DNA of 64,000 nucleotides from Apiosordaria backusii (taxonomy: Eukaryota; Ascomycota; Sordariomycetes; Sordariales; Lasiosphaeriaceae): contig JAUKTV010000001.1 of assembly GCA_030549205.1 (NCBI GenBank), positions 1,798,001 to 1,862,000 on the forward strand. Reading direction: 5' to 3'. The notes beneath the pieces are model-generated. The model was not told the origin of the DNA. It did no database searches and saw nothing but the letters and a program-made list of their open reading frames with translations. Positions 11,094 to 23,902 of the stretch are shown here, piece after piece (within the stretch, counting starts at the first letter, position 1; the number at the start of each line of letters is the position of its first letter). The position numbers and the translations under genes are program-made.

Positions 11094-12084
11094 CTACTCC
11101 TTTAGCTGGCTGTTCGCTTCCTCAAGGAAACGGACCATCTCATCCTTGGCCTCCAGTCTCTTCTTCAGGATACCAACTTCCCTCTCCTTCAGCTCAAATG
11201 GTCTCCTTCTCATCCTCCAGCTCCTGCTTGAGGGCCTACACTCCCCTCTTGAGAAGTTCATAATCCTTCTTCTCGTCGTCGTAGTTGTAGAATGTGTTTG
11301 ACGGTGTGGCGGAGAACTGCAGCTGCCTGGAGACAAACGTCTCCCCCTCATCCTCCCTGTCGGGTGGTCAAGTCTGCCAAGTAACTTGCATTGGAGGTGG
11401 CCTTTCCCGAGGTGGGCGTCAACGGACTCGCGGCCCCCTTTCTAGTCCTCCGGTGCTTGGCACTTCTTAACTCGCGCTCTTCAGTGATTAACAGGCCTCC
11501 TTTGGACCTGGGCTTCATCGCCGTGAGTTCTATCGGAGAAGTGAGTATGCTCCCTGTCCTTTTCTGTAGAGTGAACTCGACACGGCGCTGTGGCCTTGTC
11601 TGTCGGTCTAGGTCGTTGATGGCGGTTGGCACTACGGGGAAGATGTTGTCGAGAGCCCCGAGGCCGTCTTCATCTCGTTACCACTGTTGCCGCGGTCTTC
11701 CCCTTGAACAGTAGCAGTGGTATCATCCTCCACGTCGTCCTCGTCCCCCTTTTCTTCACCTTGCCTCAACGACAAGCTTCCCCAGTAAGTGCCCTCTTCT
11801 CTCACTATCCCACCCGTATCCTTCCCCTGCTCCCCATGCTCCACCTCTTGATCCTAGTCCGCATCGTCATAGCTTCTGATCTTCCTTACTTTGATAACTT
11901 TCTTATTCGTTACTCCCTCCCCAGCAACCTTGTCCTTGGCAGCCTTCCCCTCGACAGCCCTCCCCTTTGACAGCTCCTCCTTGGCCAGCCTCTCCTCCTC
12001 CCCCATCCCCAGCCACCACCGCGTAACGCACGGCACAAAATCATTCAGCGCCCCCATACCTTCAATGCGCACATAACTCCAGGT
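11094..12084 (-). pseudogene. Decayed gene for an acidic/coiled-coil protein
   Basis: Consecutive minus-strand segments read like one protein but are broken. The first reads YVRIEGMGALNDFVPCVTRW, then Lys/Glu-rich sequence to an in-frame TAG (11854-11856). The same frame continues to about 11640. The reading then moves to another frame (INDLDRQTRPQRRVEFTLQ) ending in a TGA at 11348. The next stretch, YDDEKKDYELLKRG, meets a TAG. After QELEDEKETI another shift leads into FELKEREVGILKKRLEAKDE and ends at 11094. The last 70 residues form clear coiled-coil heptads. At least two in-frame stops and about three frame changes cannot all be repaired by short introns with good sites. I do not recognise the family. 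Confidence 0.6.
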
Positions 12085-14834
12085 TTATCCTCCCAACATC
12101 CAAATATTGCAAGGATACTTGGCCCCGTTCTTCTCCCGATCAACGGTCTTTCTAAGAAAGGGCAGGAGCAAATTAACTAGGGCTGTTAGTAATAAGCTGG
12201 GACGGTTAGGGAAATAATAGGCAGAGAGGGAAGAACGAGCTCAGATCGATTAATACATACTTGAGGGGAACTCAGCTAACATTCAAAGCACAAACTCCCA
12301 GGACTATCCCCGTCCTATCAGGGTAGGTCCTTTGGGAAGACAGAGTGTCATGAAAATAGTAGAAGAGAATTAGTTGCCTGAGAACCAACCCCCAGACTCG
12401 CAAGATAGGTAGCGAAATGGCCGCACTATCACAACTACTCACAGTCTGAGCAAACAGCGAATATCCACGTCCACCACCCATCATCATCAACACCCACTGG
12501 CAACTGCCACAGACAGGGGCTAACAAAAGTCGCATTCTCTTCCTACAGCTAGCGTCTTTGTCACCAAGAACTCACTTTTAGCTGCTATCATACCTAGCAG
12601 TCAATCCAGCTCAACTATCCTCTGCTAAAGTATATAACAATCTTTCTCTAGTGCCAGTTCTATTACACTTACCTCAGTACAACTATTTGCTTTTCTACCT
12701 CTGATTATAGAGGCAACAGTTGTACTCAGGGGGTACAGACCAGGGTTAGGGTTCTAATTACCAACCAACACAATCTTCATGCCTGATCATTCAGGGGTTA
12801 ATCTCATTGACTCCCTTGTTTTTTTATTGTTAGTGTTGGGGAGCGGGGGTGGTAGGCCTCAACACGCCTGGCAAGGCAGCAACATCATGTTGTGTTCTGA
12901 TCCCGCTGGAGTTAAAGAGAATCGAGAGTAAAAGATGACGAGATGACGGGAATTATGCAGTCAGATTCAGGTTTAGGACGACATACCAGCTGGAGACATG
13001 AAAGATCGAACAGTGTCAAGTAAGGCCTCCATGGCGGCGCTGTGCCAGATTCTTTCTGGGTGCCCTCGGCATTTCGTTTCTCCTGCCAATAACGGTACTG
13101 CCGAATCTGAAGGATGACAGATGGGAAAAAGTGCACTTTCGGGTCTGAGTACTAGGTACTGCCGGGGGTGATAATGTGTCGTTATTGTTTTCGGTCAGTC
13201 GAGATACGAGACGAGATGATTGCTCCCCTCGGATTAAGCTTCCGGTGGGAATCGTCAGATCTCAGCTTGGTTGGAAGAGTCTCGACCGGTCCATTGTGGA
13301 TTGTTGGTTGGCATTGTTCGTTCCTTTGACGCCTTGCGAGCTGCTGGAGTACAATGGGCTGTCGTCGTGGCAACTGTTCCATTGTTCAGAATTCTTAACT
13401 GAATCGACCCGAGTGGCTCTCACTTGAAGTGTGTTGTAAGTGATACGACTCAATGCGAGCGGTGGTGACATGTTGACATGTGAGTGAAGTGATGATGACG
13501 ATACAAGTCTCAGTGTCAGCTCCTCGGGAACAATAAAAATCAAGCTTGGATGGCACAACTGGTGCCTAACTCAGCTCTCAAAGATCCAAAATAACCCCGT
13601 TTGTCCGAAGGAGAAACTCGTGAAGCTGTCGTGGTGGTCCCTGGTGTTTTCGTCAAGGAGCTTATACGAGAAGTGCGATTCCTTCTTCAAAACAGACAAG
13701 GCCTTGAAAATCCGCCACGTACTCTGCCAGTCTACATCGGTTAGTGTCAATTGAGAGATGAAGCAAGAAACGGTATTAACAAGCCCCGCAGATTCAGGTT
13801 GCGTTGTGAAACAGAGGAACGAGCCAACGGGTGTCTTTCCTCAGATAGACATCTGTGGCTCTGCAGGAGAACAAGGCGAGACAGACAGCGCGGAGAACCC
13901 GACCCGGTTGTCTCTCTTGTTTCGTGGGGGACATGCATGCTGAAAAGGAAACCGATTCCGTGAGCCAGGTCGGTCGGGTTGAAATGCATGTCTGTAATCA
14001 GCTGTGCCGGACGAGGTGGTAGGTACCTGACACAAGGCGTAGGGCGACCCCTTGATGAGATCATGGTTGGTGGCTGATGGCGATTGGAAGCAATTGCATC
14101 CCGAATTCCGATCCAATTCCAGCTGCGTGGGCGCTATCGGCCGGCATGCTATATGCCAGTCGGGAGATGCCCTTTTGAAGGTTGCATTTGTGGCGTTACT
14201 CGCCTATGGACAATGTCAGCAACAACAGCCCTATGCTTCGTTCTACTGCGTGTGTAGCTCAAGAGGACGAACCGTGGAGAAAGCCCAAGTTGTATAACCA
14301 AAAACCATGTGAATTTTCCCACTTGTCTATCCGTTCGTCTGCGTAAACGCCAGCGCCAGAAGCCCTTCCTCTACCGTGACCGAACCATCTATCAAGAACC
14401 CCCACTAAGGTAAAAAAAGAAAATATCTACATCGTACAGTCTAACCCAATGCCATTCTCTCCTGACCCTCCATTTTGTCATGGTTCCAAAGACGCCCGTG
14501 GTTATCCAAACACAAAATTCGCGCAAGCCAATACTTATGCAAGACATCAATCATCCTCGGGGATGTAAACGCCAAGTCCAAGCCCCCTGAAAAGCAAAAA
14601 AAACAAACCTCAGATACCTTACATGCGCGCAGTTCCCAAAACAGATGCCAAAACAGGTACCAGGAGTCGTGTCAAACGCCATCCGCACATCATAACCAAT
14701 GAAAACTCAACCTATGAAACGCCCGCGGCTCTGTCCAATGCTGTAGCCGCGGCGGTAAGAAGCAATGTTGTAGGTGGTTCGCTACATTGGTTGCAGCTAC
14801 CACCGGTTGTGTCTACACCGACCTCCGCGGAACC
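12085..14834. other. Gene-free stretch
   Basis: About 2.7 kb with no supported gene. Small overlapping reading frames on both strands lack recognisable motifs or consistent splice signals. Confidence 0.5.
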
Positions 14835-16160
14835 TCAAGAGCTGTGAAGCGTCCTGAACCCGGCTGTGATCAAGCTCCTCTTGCTGTCTTTGGAATCTGA
14901 GGGTGCGCTCCAATAGAACAGTCCCTGGGTAGGAATGATTAGTGGTTTTTCGAGAGAAGAAGGTGTGGTGTGGATGGACTTACTCCGAGACCTTTCTGCT
15001 TGCAAAAGGTAGCTTTGATCTTCACGGTGTCCGGATTGTCATAGGTGACAAACCCACCGTCACCGCCAACACATTGCGCCGCCACGGCACGCTTGTCCAC
15101 CTGCTCTTTGGTGCCTTTCCTTGGAAGCTGATTATAGTCGAAGGAACCATCTTCACCCCCAGCACCCCTATTCTTGTGGCCAGGACCTGTGACGTTGAGA
15201 AAGCTTCGCCCAAAGAGTGGAATGCCCAAAAGTATCTTGTTTGCAGGGACTCCTGAAGCCATCAGAAACTGGACACCAGAAGCACCACACTCTTCATCCT
15301 TGCTCATCGAGTACAGCTGCGCGTGGTGGCCGCTCTTGGGAGTCCACGTGCCGAAGAAATCGTAGGCAATGAGATTGATCGCATCAAGGTACTCCGACGC
15401 ATTCCTGTGGTCGATGTTCTGAAGAATAGACCTGGCTGCAGGGAGAGCAGCGGTGAGCAGGTAGTGGTCCTCGGGCAGATGGAGTCGAATCGCTGCCATG
15501 AGGGCGAGGAAGTCATTGCCTTGCTGCGGAGTACAAGGATATTCCCAGACAACTAGGCTGGTTAGCAACTGTTTTTCCGAAGGAGTGGAATGGCTCAAAA
15601 ACGTGGGATGACACAAGGCCATCCCTGACCGCCAGAATTGGGCGGCGGTGAACATAGCAAACTGTGCCCCGAGGGCATTGGGGGTCACGTACTGTCAACG
15701 CCGTCAAGACCCGATGCTTCGACCAGCCCTCGGGCCGAGCGAGCAAAGTTGTCACGCAGTATGGTGTTCGACGCCACAATGGGAAATGTCTCGGCTGAAG
15801 CTCCTCCGCCAATAGATAGAACAACTTGTAAATGAGGATATCTCTGCTTCAGGTGCATCAATGATCCGAGAGCACCCTGAACACCATCACACGGTGCCCG
15901 GGCGTCCGCCCACTCGTCACTGAGCTAGGACAGCGATGTGAGTTGGTCTGTTTTCATGGGCTGTGGTTGATTTTTAGACTCACAAACACTCCTCCGTCGG
16001 CTGTCACATTGGCGAAAGCATAGTAAACTCTGTTGATGCAGCCGTAGTTGAGAGCGCCGGGCGTGTCTCCTTTATAGAGTCTTTGGTTCGGCCAGTACAC
16101 AGCGTTGGTGTACATGACATTGGATGCGTTTGTTATGCGCGACTTGCGAGAGGAGGACAT
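14835..16160 (-). CDS. GH18 chitinase-like protein, intracellular, with altered catalytic motif
   Basis: Model complement(join(14835..14924, 14984..15552, 15693..15924, 15984..16160)), 355 aa. Introns are 59, 140 and 59 nt. The start MSSSRKSRITNASNVMYTNA has no signal peptide, so a cytoplasmic GH18 is expected. Motifs in order: VYYAFANV, SIGGGAS (the SxGG motif, residues 96-99), the catalytic segment GLDGVDIVWEYP (133-142), NLIAYDFFG, and GLGGLFYW near the C-terminus created by the last splice. Active GH18 enzymes carry DxxDxDxE. Here D133, D136 and E140 are kept but the third Asp is V138. The codon is GTC just after the 140-nt intron, whose branch GCTAAC and acceptor CCTAG are well formed. 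Hydrolysis may be weakened or lost, or the product may act as a chitin-binding protein. Confidence 0.88.
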
Positions 16161-19100
16161 GGTCGCTTGAGGCTGGGACTCGAGGAAGTGCTCAATGCGA
16201 AACGCTGGCGATCAAGTCTGGTCTGAATCCAAGAAGTGTCAAGCTTGGTGCGTGGGTGTCAAGAAGGGAGACAAGGACACAACCGCTAGCTCTTTAAGAG
16301 CCAGGAGAACAAGGAAAGTATCCGAGTTTCTGAGACAGAGACTTCTGCCAGCACATGTTGGACTGTGAGGTGTCCGGGGCTGTGGTCGGGCATCAAGGGG
16401 TGGACGACGGCTCTCCAGAGTGTGTCTTTATACCTAGCTAGGTACATGGATGAATGGGACGAGTAGTAGAGCAGCTGGTGGTGAATCGCCTGCTTGCCTA
16501 CCCAGGACAGTGGAGCCACACAGGGCCATCGAGGATTGACTTGAGAAAAGGGAAGCTGCATGACATAATTTGCTGGGGGGAGGCTGGTTGATGACCGGGG
16601 CGATCAAGGGCAGAATGGGTCGTCTGTCGGAACAAGACCATCTGCGTGGCCGTAATGCAGCAGGGATATATAAATGGCGGATGATGAATCTCTGGTTACG
16701 AATACCAGCTGAGATGATCCAGTGCGGGATGTAGAGTAATAGAAAAAAAGAAAAGGGATGTAACGTGGGAGGGGTGTGTGTAGTCTTTCTGCTCAATCTG
16801 CAATTCATGGTACCATGGGTCCAACCCACTTGAGCTTGACCTTGGTGTTCTTGCCGGATGGTAGCAATGAAAGGCCCTCTTTAGCGGCAGTTGAAGATCA
16901 ACAAGGAGTTCTCACTCCGAATCCACCATGGCTCTGGCTGCCGATTTCCGTACGGATAATCGTCGCTGGTTTCCGTTTCGAGGGCTTCCCGAAGCTCCAA
17001 CACTGGTCGCCCAATCATCTCAAGCGCTCGGCGGTGAAGACACACGACCGACCGAGCAAAGTGCCGCAGGTGTAGAAAAGCTCGAACCAGGTGCTATAAA
17101 TGGGAACTCTTGCTTGAGGTCAAGAGGACACGTGAGGAAGAAACATGTCGGTGAGAAGACGGTCGAGGATGGGGTCTTGGTGAAAAGAGCCCTTGGCACC
17201 GTTCGACTCCATCTCGCCTAGGATTTTCGCCGTTGTTTGTCGTCTCCCGAGGCTCACCTCCAAACGGCGGACCGGGATGCCGGGGGTTAGGGCTCATGGA
17301 AAGCTAGCTGGATACAACGGTTCGTCTTTCATGTGCCGCACATGGTAGTATTGCACCCAGGTTGCAGCTAGGTAGGTATGGTGGAAAACCTAAACCCTAG
17401 ACCCAGAGGCATGACGATAAGTCACTTTCTTGGCTTTGACCACGACCCACCGCGCGCATCGACGAACAACAACAAAAGCGGTAGGAGAAGGCTCAGAACC
17501 GCCAAAGCGAGGTGGTGAGAAGCGATTGGGAGGTCAGAGTGATGTCTCTGACCGGTTGCCTAGCTCTCGACTGCTTGAATCCAAGGCGGTCGGGGTGACT
17601 TGTCGTCTGCCTTGCTCGGGCGTAGATACATACGTATGCAAGTCTGATATTGGGCCAGAGCAAAGCGCGGGGGTTATCATCTCTCTGTTGATGAATAATA
17701 GAAAAAGAAGCTCACAGATTCGAGCCAAAAGAAGATGGCACGAAGGATTCTGCTCATTGGATTGCTTGTGGGCTGGTTCCCTCATCCTGTGTCAGTGTGA
17801 AGTTGAAAGCCTAATCCTTGTTAGTCATCACCTAGGCAATTTATTTGGCGGGCTTCCAGAAGACTTCGCCTAACCAAAGTTTAACTTTCCAACCCCGGCC
17901 TTCGTCTTCCAACCTGTCCGCATCGCCGCTTCTTCACCTCGGACTTGACCTTGACATTTTCAACTTTTGCTCAGTTGAGGACTGTGGGTCAGCCCAATCA
18001 GTTCTTTGCTCCAACAAAGGTCGCATGTACCTACTCTTCGTCCAGCCCAACTGTGTATGTACCAACTGTGTAACCCGAACCAACCCAGCCCTGCTAGGAC
18101 TGCTGCAAGTCATCACCCATGCGCAGGGGTTGAATGCTGAGTGATAGGGTGGGGAACATCTCATCTGCCCCGCGCTTGGGCCCTGGATCTTTGTCAACCA
18201 CTCTCGAGTCCACGTATTTATTTCTATTGTTGCCCTGGAAGTTGTTCCGATGGCTGACCTGCAGCAAAGCTACCGATTAAGACAAAAGATTGGAATAAGG
18301 CATCCATGAGACTTTGGCGCCCTCCCACGCGCGGTGATGTCAGCACAAAAAAACGCAGCTCTTCCCAATTGCCCTGGTCTTTTTCTTCGGTGGCTACCTA
18401 CCTACTGGGCACCTACCTGAGGTTCCGGCCGGTGAGGCTTCAGCTATCTCCAGATACATATGCTTTTCTGCAGACGGCCGACTCCCAATTGCAAGGTCGC
18501 ACACAGGAAGGCAGGGTACGCACCTTGCATGAGATATCGGGCTCTTTTAGACTGTTTTTCAGTTGCAATGCGCGTGCGTGAAGATGAAAGTGCTGGCAAC
18601 TTACACCCTCGATGCTCCACGTGTTCAGGGGTTGATGTATTCTTGCCTGCCCTCCCGACTGTGGTCATATATTGAAATGAAGCGAGATCACGGGTGACGC
18701 TGAAATCGGCGAAGAGGGGAATATGTGTTTGCGGTGAGTCACCTCATTATCATCATCACCGTCATCATTCATACCACATCATGGATGAGAGAGATTATCG
18801 TTAGGCTTAGGGGGATACCAAAACGATGGGGACTCAGAAAAGTGCATGCCTCCACGATCACGTCTATCGAGTCCACCGGCCGGCATCCGTCAGGAGTTCG
18901 GAGCGAAGTCATTTGCACGCCCTGGGCCGTTCCATGAGCTAGCTTTGTCGTACCGAAAAGGCTCGCTCTTGAACATTGCCGAGGCGAACAGCCCCAACAT
19001 ATCTATAGCACACAGCACTACACTACTGCACGTGTTACTCACCTACGAATATCCCTGAGCTGATCCCCCGAATTGGTGTCACAACTTTTTCTCGTCACCC

Positions 19101-20271
19101 AAAATTCTCTTCACCCGACTTGTATTCCTTAATGCTGATGAGTCGGTCCCGGACCCCTGACCCGTAACGCCGGGCCGTGCCCTCTCCGGCTCTGTGACAT
19201 TCCAAACAAGGGAATGAAGCACAAATCACCCCGGACCTTTGCTCGTATGGCGGCCGAGTGTTACACCGAAAGCTCCACCGACAGGTGCAGCAGGACCGAT
19301 ATCTGGAACCGGCCGAGGGTCCAGTATGTACGAGGAGGTATCACTTCTAGGGCCGATAAGGACTGGGCTGGTTCGTGTGAAGCAAACCATGCAATCTTGT
19401 ATTCTCATATAAGAACATGGCTTCAAAAACCGAGCGCTTGGACATTATGGCGTAGAACATCTCAGACACTTGAGACAGGCAATAACGGGCACACCACTTG
19501 TTACAGGAGTTCACTCATCTGCTCCAGATAAACTGGATACTTAAAATCCGCGAGGTTTATCTGCCCAAGTTCGTTATTTAAAGAGGTAGTATGTAACAAC
19601 AGTGTTCGTAGAAATTTTACCAAAAGGGAGATTCGTACCCCAGAAAACCCCCACTTTATCAACACAAGTGCAGAGATACCCCACCTGTTCGGTATATCTA
19701 CTATAAACTGCCCAAAACATCTTGTCGTTGGGATGGATCTTGTTAGAAATGTGATGTAGTTCGAGCTCAATTCAGATATGGAATGGGATACACGTGACGC
19801 CTGAGGCCAGGAAATGGCAAGATGTCAAAGAAGCTCTTGTTGAGCCACATGGTGGGGCTATCACCACCTCCGTCCCGCACGCTGATAGGCACCGAGGCAG
19901 GTGCGGCAGCCTGGCACATCCCGATAGCGCTGGTTGGGACGCCACTGGTGGCAGTCGCAAATCGCGGCTGGAGGCAAGCACTTTCCATCATCCCTCATGG
20001 TAAGCTGGGCACCTCCAACACCGCTTAGCTCTTGCCAGCTTTACTTGTTCCCTCTCATCGATAACAAACGAGGACTTTTAACAAGTTTGATCAGCATCAC
20101 TCAACATCCATTCCCAAATTGCACCCGACAGGTTCCCCTGCTCCCCGTGAACCAGCCCCGCCCAGAGCTGCGATCCCTTATCAGGCGTCATTGCGACAAG
20201 CGCCACCTCCCATCTTCCCCGAACGAACAACCGCATCAACATCTAATCACTTTACACGGCAACCTTCGCCC
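16161..20271. other. Gene-poor stretch between chitinase-like gene and Dsk2
   Basis: About 4.1 kb of divergent upstream DNA. Reading frames are short, overlap each other and show no family motifs. It presumably contains both promoters; the last 150 bases before 20272 are the Dsk2 leader. Confidence 0.5.
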
Positions 20272-21686
20272 ATGGCTGACAACGCCGAGACGGGCAACGA
20301 TGCCCAAATCACTTTCAAGGTGAAGGCTTCCAACGACAAGATACACACCATCACCATGTCCGAGTCGGCCACCGTGTTGGATCTCAAGACAAAGCTAGCT
20401 GAGCCTGAATTCGAGAACATTCCGGCCGGAAACCAGCGTCTCATCTACTCTGGGCGTATCCTCAAGGATGCGGATGCCCTCAGCGTTTACAAGATCAAGA
20501 ATCTCAACACGATCCATCTAGTAAAGTCGGCCCAAAGCAATGCCGCCGCCTCATCCTCTGCCTCGACGTCTACACCGACGCCACCAGCCGTTCCCCAAAA
20601 CATGGCGGCCGGAACTCCCGCCAGCAACCTCTTAGCCGGACTTACAGGCGCCAGATTCGCCGGCCATGCTCCTCTGCCGAACCGGGATCTCTTTGGAGCG
20701 GACGGCGGGGTAAGTGCTACCTGTTTAGCTGCCATAGTCCGGCGTCGCAGATGTAGCTAACAGTATGTGAACAGATGGGTGCGCCGCCCAGCGAAGACCA
20801 AATGGCTGACATGCTATCCAACCCGGCCATTGCGCAGAGCATGAACGAAGCTCTCAACAACCCAGCTTTCGTTGACCACATGATCCAGTCGAACCCAATG
20901 CTGGCCTCCATGCCTAATGCGCGCGAGATGCTTCAGTCTCCCTATTTCAGACAGATGATGACAAACCCCGAGGCGATTCGATTTGCATCTAGAATGCGCA
21001 GGATGGCGGGAGGACAAGGGGGAGCGGCTTTCCCAGCTCCTGGTGTCACAGACACTACGCCATCCGGTGCGGCAGGCAGTGAAGGTGCCAATGCCGCCCA
21101 GAATCCTTTCGGCGCCTTTCCTGGTCTGTTTGGCGGGTTCCCTGGCGCGGGCGGTGCTGGTGGTGCGGCTGGAGGCGATCCTTTTGCTTCCCTGCTTGGC
21201 TTCAACCCTTTTGCTCCTCCTCCTGGCGCCGGAGCGGGCGCCGCAGCGGCGACACCCTCGACTCAGACTCCTGGTCAAACAAACCCGGCCTCACCCACGA
21301 CCGGGTCCGCGGCGGGAGCTTCTCCAGGTACCCAAGGGCAAGGTGCTCAGGCACCCCCAGTCAACCCATTCGCAGCCCTGTTTGGTGCACCGGCAGCGGG
21401 CGCGGGTGCGGGAGGCGTTAATCCCGCCAACCCTTTCGGCATGTCTGCTGAAGAGTTTGCTCAAGTACGACAGGCACTTGGAGGGCTTGGTGGACTAGGT
21501 GGACTGGGCGCATTCGGTGCACCACCAGCGCCTCCTGACGTCAGACCACCCGAGGAGAGATATGCCGAGCAACTTCGGCAGTTGAATGACATGGGGTTTT
21601 TTGACTTTGACAGAAATGTGGCAGCCCTGCGTAGGAGTGGCGGCAGTGTTCAGGGTGCCATTGAGCATCTATTGAACGGGTCATAG
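20272..21686 (+). CDS. dsk2: Ubiquilin / Dsk2 (UBL-UBA shuttle protein)
   Basis: Delivers ubiquitinated proteins to the 26S proteasome. Model join(20272..20709, 20775..21686), 449 aa, with one 65-nt intron (GTAAGT, branch CTAAC, acceptor ACAG). An N-terminal ubiquitin-like domain spans about residues 8-85 (ITFKVKASNDKIHTITM to KNLNTIHLVKS). A central STI1/heat-shock-chaperonin-like block follows the splice (MLSNPAIAQSMNEALNNPAF, NPMLASMP, MTNPEAIRF). A long Gly/Ala/Pro-rich linker leads to a C-terminal UBA domain (about 405-449) with the MGFFDFDRNVAALRRSGG loop typical of UBA. Domain order and length match yeast Dsk2/ubiquilin. The start at 20272 places the UBL domain right at the N-terminus. 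Confidence 0.95.
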
Positions 21687-22086
21687 GTGTTGGGAAGAGA
21701 ATGAAGTTGGGGCACGCTCATAGAGGTGGTTTGAGACTGAGGGGAGTTTGATTAAGGCATCATTATCTCGAAACGTGGTGGCTGTCGGGGTTGAGACCAG
21801 TAGATTTATGGTCAGAGGGCGAAACAGTAATCCGGAGCAGTGATAAGGCTAGGGCAGTTAGGTACCTTACATATTGGGTGTTTCCAAGATAGACATTCCG
21901 TAGGCCTGACGAAGAGAGAGTTTTGATAACAAGCTTTTAATTGGTAAACATAACGAAGTTAGTATCTGGCCAAAAAAAAAGTTGCTTTCGAAACGATGAT
22001 GTAATTACTGTCCGTCTATTCTATCCTTAACGCCTTGCCCGCCTGCTTTTCTCCAAATCACCCATCCAACATTCTCCCCTGTATGT
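21687..22086. other. Convergent 3' region between dsk2 and sym1
   Basis: Holds the two 3' untranslated regions and an A-run at about 21972. No gene seen. Confidence 0.5.
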
Positions 22087-22764
22087 CTACGCAAGCTTAA
22101 CAGCCTCCTCCTGCACCGACTCAGTCCCAGCAGAGCTATTCAAAAAACTCAAATAACAATTCCAGCCGATGCTGATGACGTTGACGAACAACACCCTATG
22201 CTGAAGGGGGACAAATTTAAAATTGACGAGCTGGACAAACGGCCAAATGAGGTAGTTGGTGGACAGGGCGGGCCAGTACGAGGTGGAAAGTTTTTCGGAG
22301 ACGGAGCCCCCCTCGAGGATTGCCATACTGGAGAGGAAGATACCGATAAAGGTGGGGGCGAAGAGGCCTTGGTCGCAGGCGACGCGGGCGAGGATGGTTT
22401 TGTTTGGGGAGGAGGGGCCGAAGTGGACGTGTTTGGAGAGGAGGCGGAACCAGGTTGTTGCTGCTGGGCCGAAGACCACTTTTTGATTTGTTAGATAAAG
22501 ATGGGGGAAGGGGAAGGGGAAGGGGAAAGGGGTTGCTTACGGCCACCGTAACCAGCCATTCGGGCGGTGCGGGCGAGGTCGTGGTTGGCGAGGCCGCGGC
22601 GCTCGACGAGCTGCTGGGCGGTGATGTCTCCTATGCCGAAGAGAATGGAGGTGGTGATGGATTGGGTTAGGAGGGGGCGGGCGGCGAGGCGGGCTTGGTA
22701 CCTTTGATATAGAGTTAGTATTATGAGGGTGGTGGATAGAGGGAGGGACATACCAGGCGAGCAT
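22087..22764 (-). CDS. sym1: Sym1/Mpv17/PMP22-family membrane protein
   Basis: Mpv17-family proteins are small four-helix proteins of the mitochondrial inner membrane or peroxisome. Yeast Sym1 is mitochondrial and stress-linked. Model complement(join(22087..22478, 22541..22701, 22754..22764)), 187 aa. The first exon is only 11 nt (ATG CTC GCC TG). Splicing yields MLAWYQARLAARPLLTQS, the expected family start. Family motifs follow: ILFGIGDITAQQ, MAGYGGLVFGPAATTWF, the YWPALSTNYLIWPFVQLVNF signature and VLFVNVISIGWNCYLSF. Length fits the family. Introns are 52 and 62 nt; the second contains a GGGGAA short repeat. Confidence 0.93.
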
Positions 22765-23902
22765 CGTGGCGGCTTTGAGTGGTGAAGGTGAGGTAAGTGT
22801 GTTATCGAGGGGGGTTATGAAGTGAGGTTGAGGTTGAGGTTGAAGTTGAGTGAGGCCCAGGTTGGTGATGTAGATCCCTTCTTGGCAAGTCTTTTGAGTA
22901 GGAGGGGTGAGATATCGACTAGATAAGGGAGGCACAACACGGTAAGGTATACTGTAAAATGTGAAATGGGGTATAAATGGTGAAAAAAATAAAAATAAAA
23001 AGGTGAGAGATAATTGTAGAACCCGGGCGATCGTGTCGATATCAGATGAACTGGAGTTGCAGTGTTCGGATAAGCTTGTAGATGTCTACAGTGATGATCA
23101 ACAACCCCGCGATTGGGTCTTAATATCGATGCCTGTAAATCGGTTGTTGCGCAAGCCAAGGTGAGCTTTACAAGCCAGCTGCAGCTTTTAGGGACAATGG
23201 TATTTATTTGAGGAACTGTAAAACCCTGAATGATCAACAAGGGCAAAAAAACCACAAAAAAACTAGTCGATGCCCTACCAGGAATCCCCCCATCCGTCAT
23301 CCAGATGATCGCCGCTGGTCCATCCATCACCACTGGGCAAACAAGCACTGAAACCGCCCACGAGACCTGCTAAAAACTGGGTCACCTTCGCCTAATCCAG
23401 TTACTCCGACCACCATCCCGCTCTCCCGCTCCAGGGGCATCCGCGTCTCTCGGCACATCGGCGGCGGTGAGATCTGGGGTCTTGGGCGTGGGGGCTTAAG
23501 CTGGGTTTGGATTTGTGGACATCAAGGTGTAAGACAACAAAACCTAGCCCATTGATGATAGGAACATCATATTCAGACGGACCTTTACTCGCCACTGTGG
23601 ACAGAAACAAATTTTCGAGCTGGGCTGTGTAAGCTACCTGGCGTTATGGTCCTTACTCTCACCCCGGGATCATCGATGAGCAAAAACACCACCATCGGAA
23701 CTTTCCTGTTCACGCGCAAGACAGCGCCAGACAAATCCATTATCCTGGATGCTATCACAAAGAAGTAACACGCTTGCAGTACGATAGGTTTTATATAGTC
23801 CCGGTTCTTCCCAAAAATGCCTTCCCTTTCCAGTGTTCCAACGCCCTGCAAGGAATTATATCAACGCTCAGTTGACCTCCAAAACCCAAAAAACCCGAAT
23901 AT
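22765..23902. other. Intergenic region upstream of sym1
   Basis: Promoter of sym1 and 3' region of the UAP gene. A GTTGAG-type short repeat lies around 22824-22850. No supported gene. Confidence 0.5.

Noticed and set aside
12740..12760. Interstitial telomere sequence (GGGTTAGGGTT)
   Set aside because: Fewer than two full TTAGGG units; too short to be meaningful.
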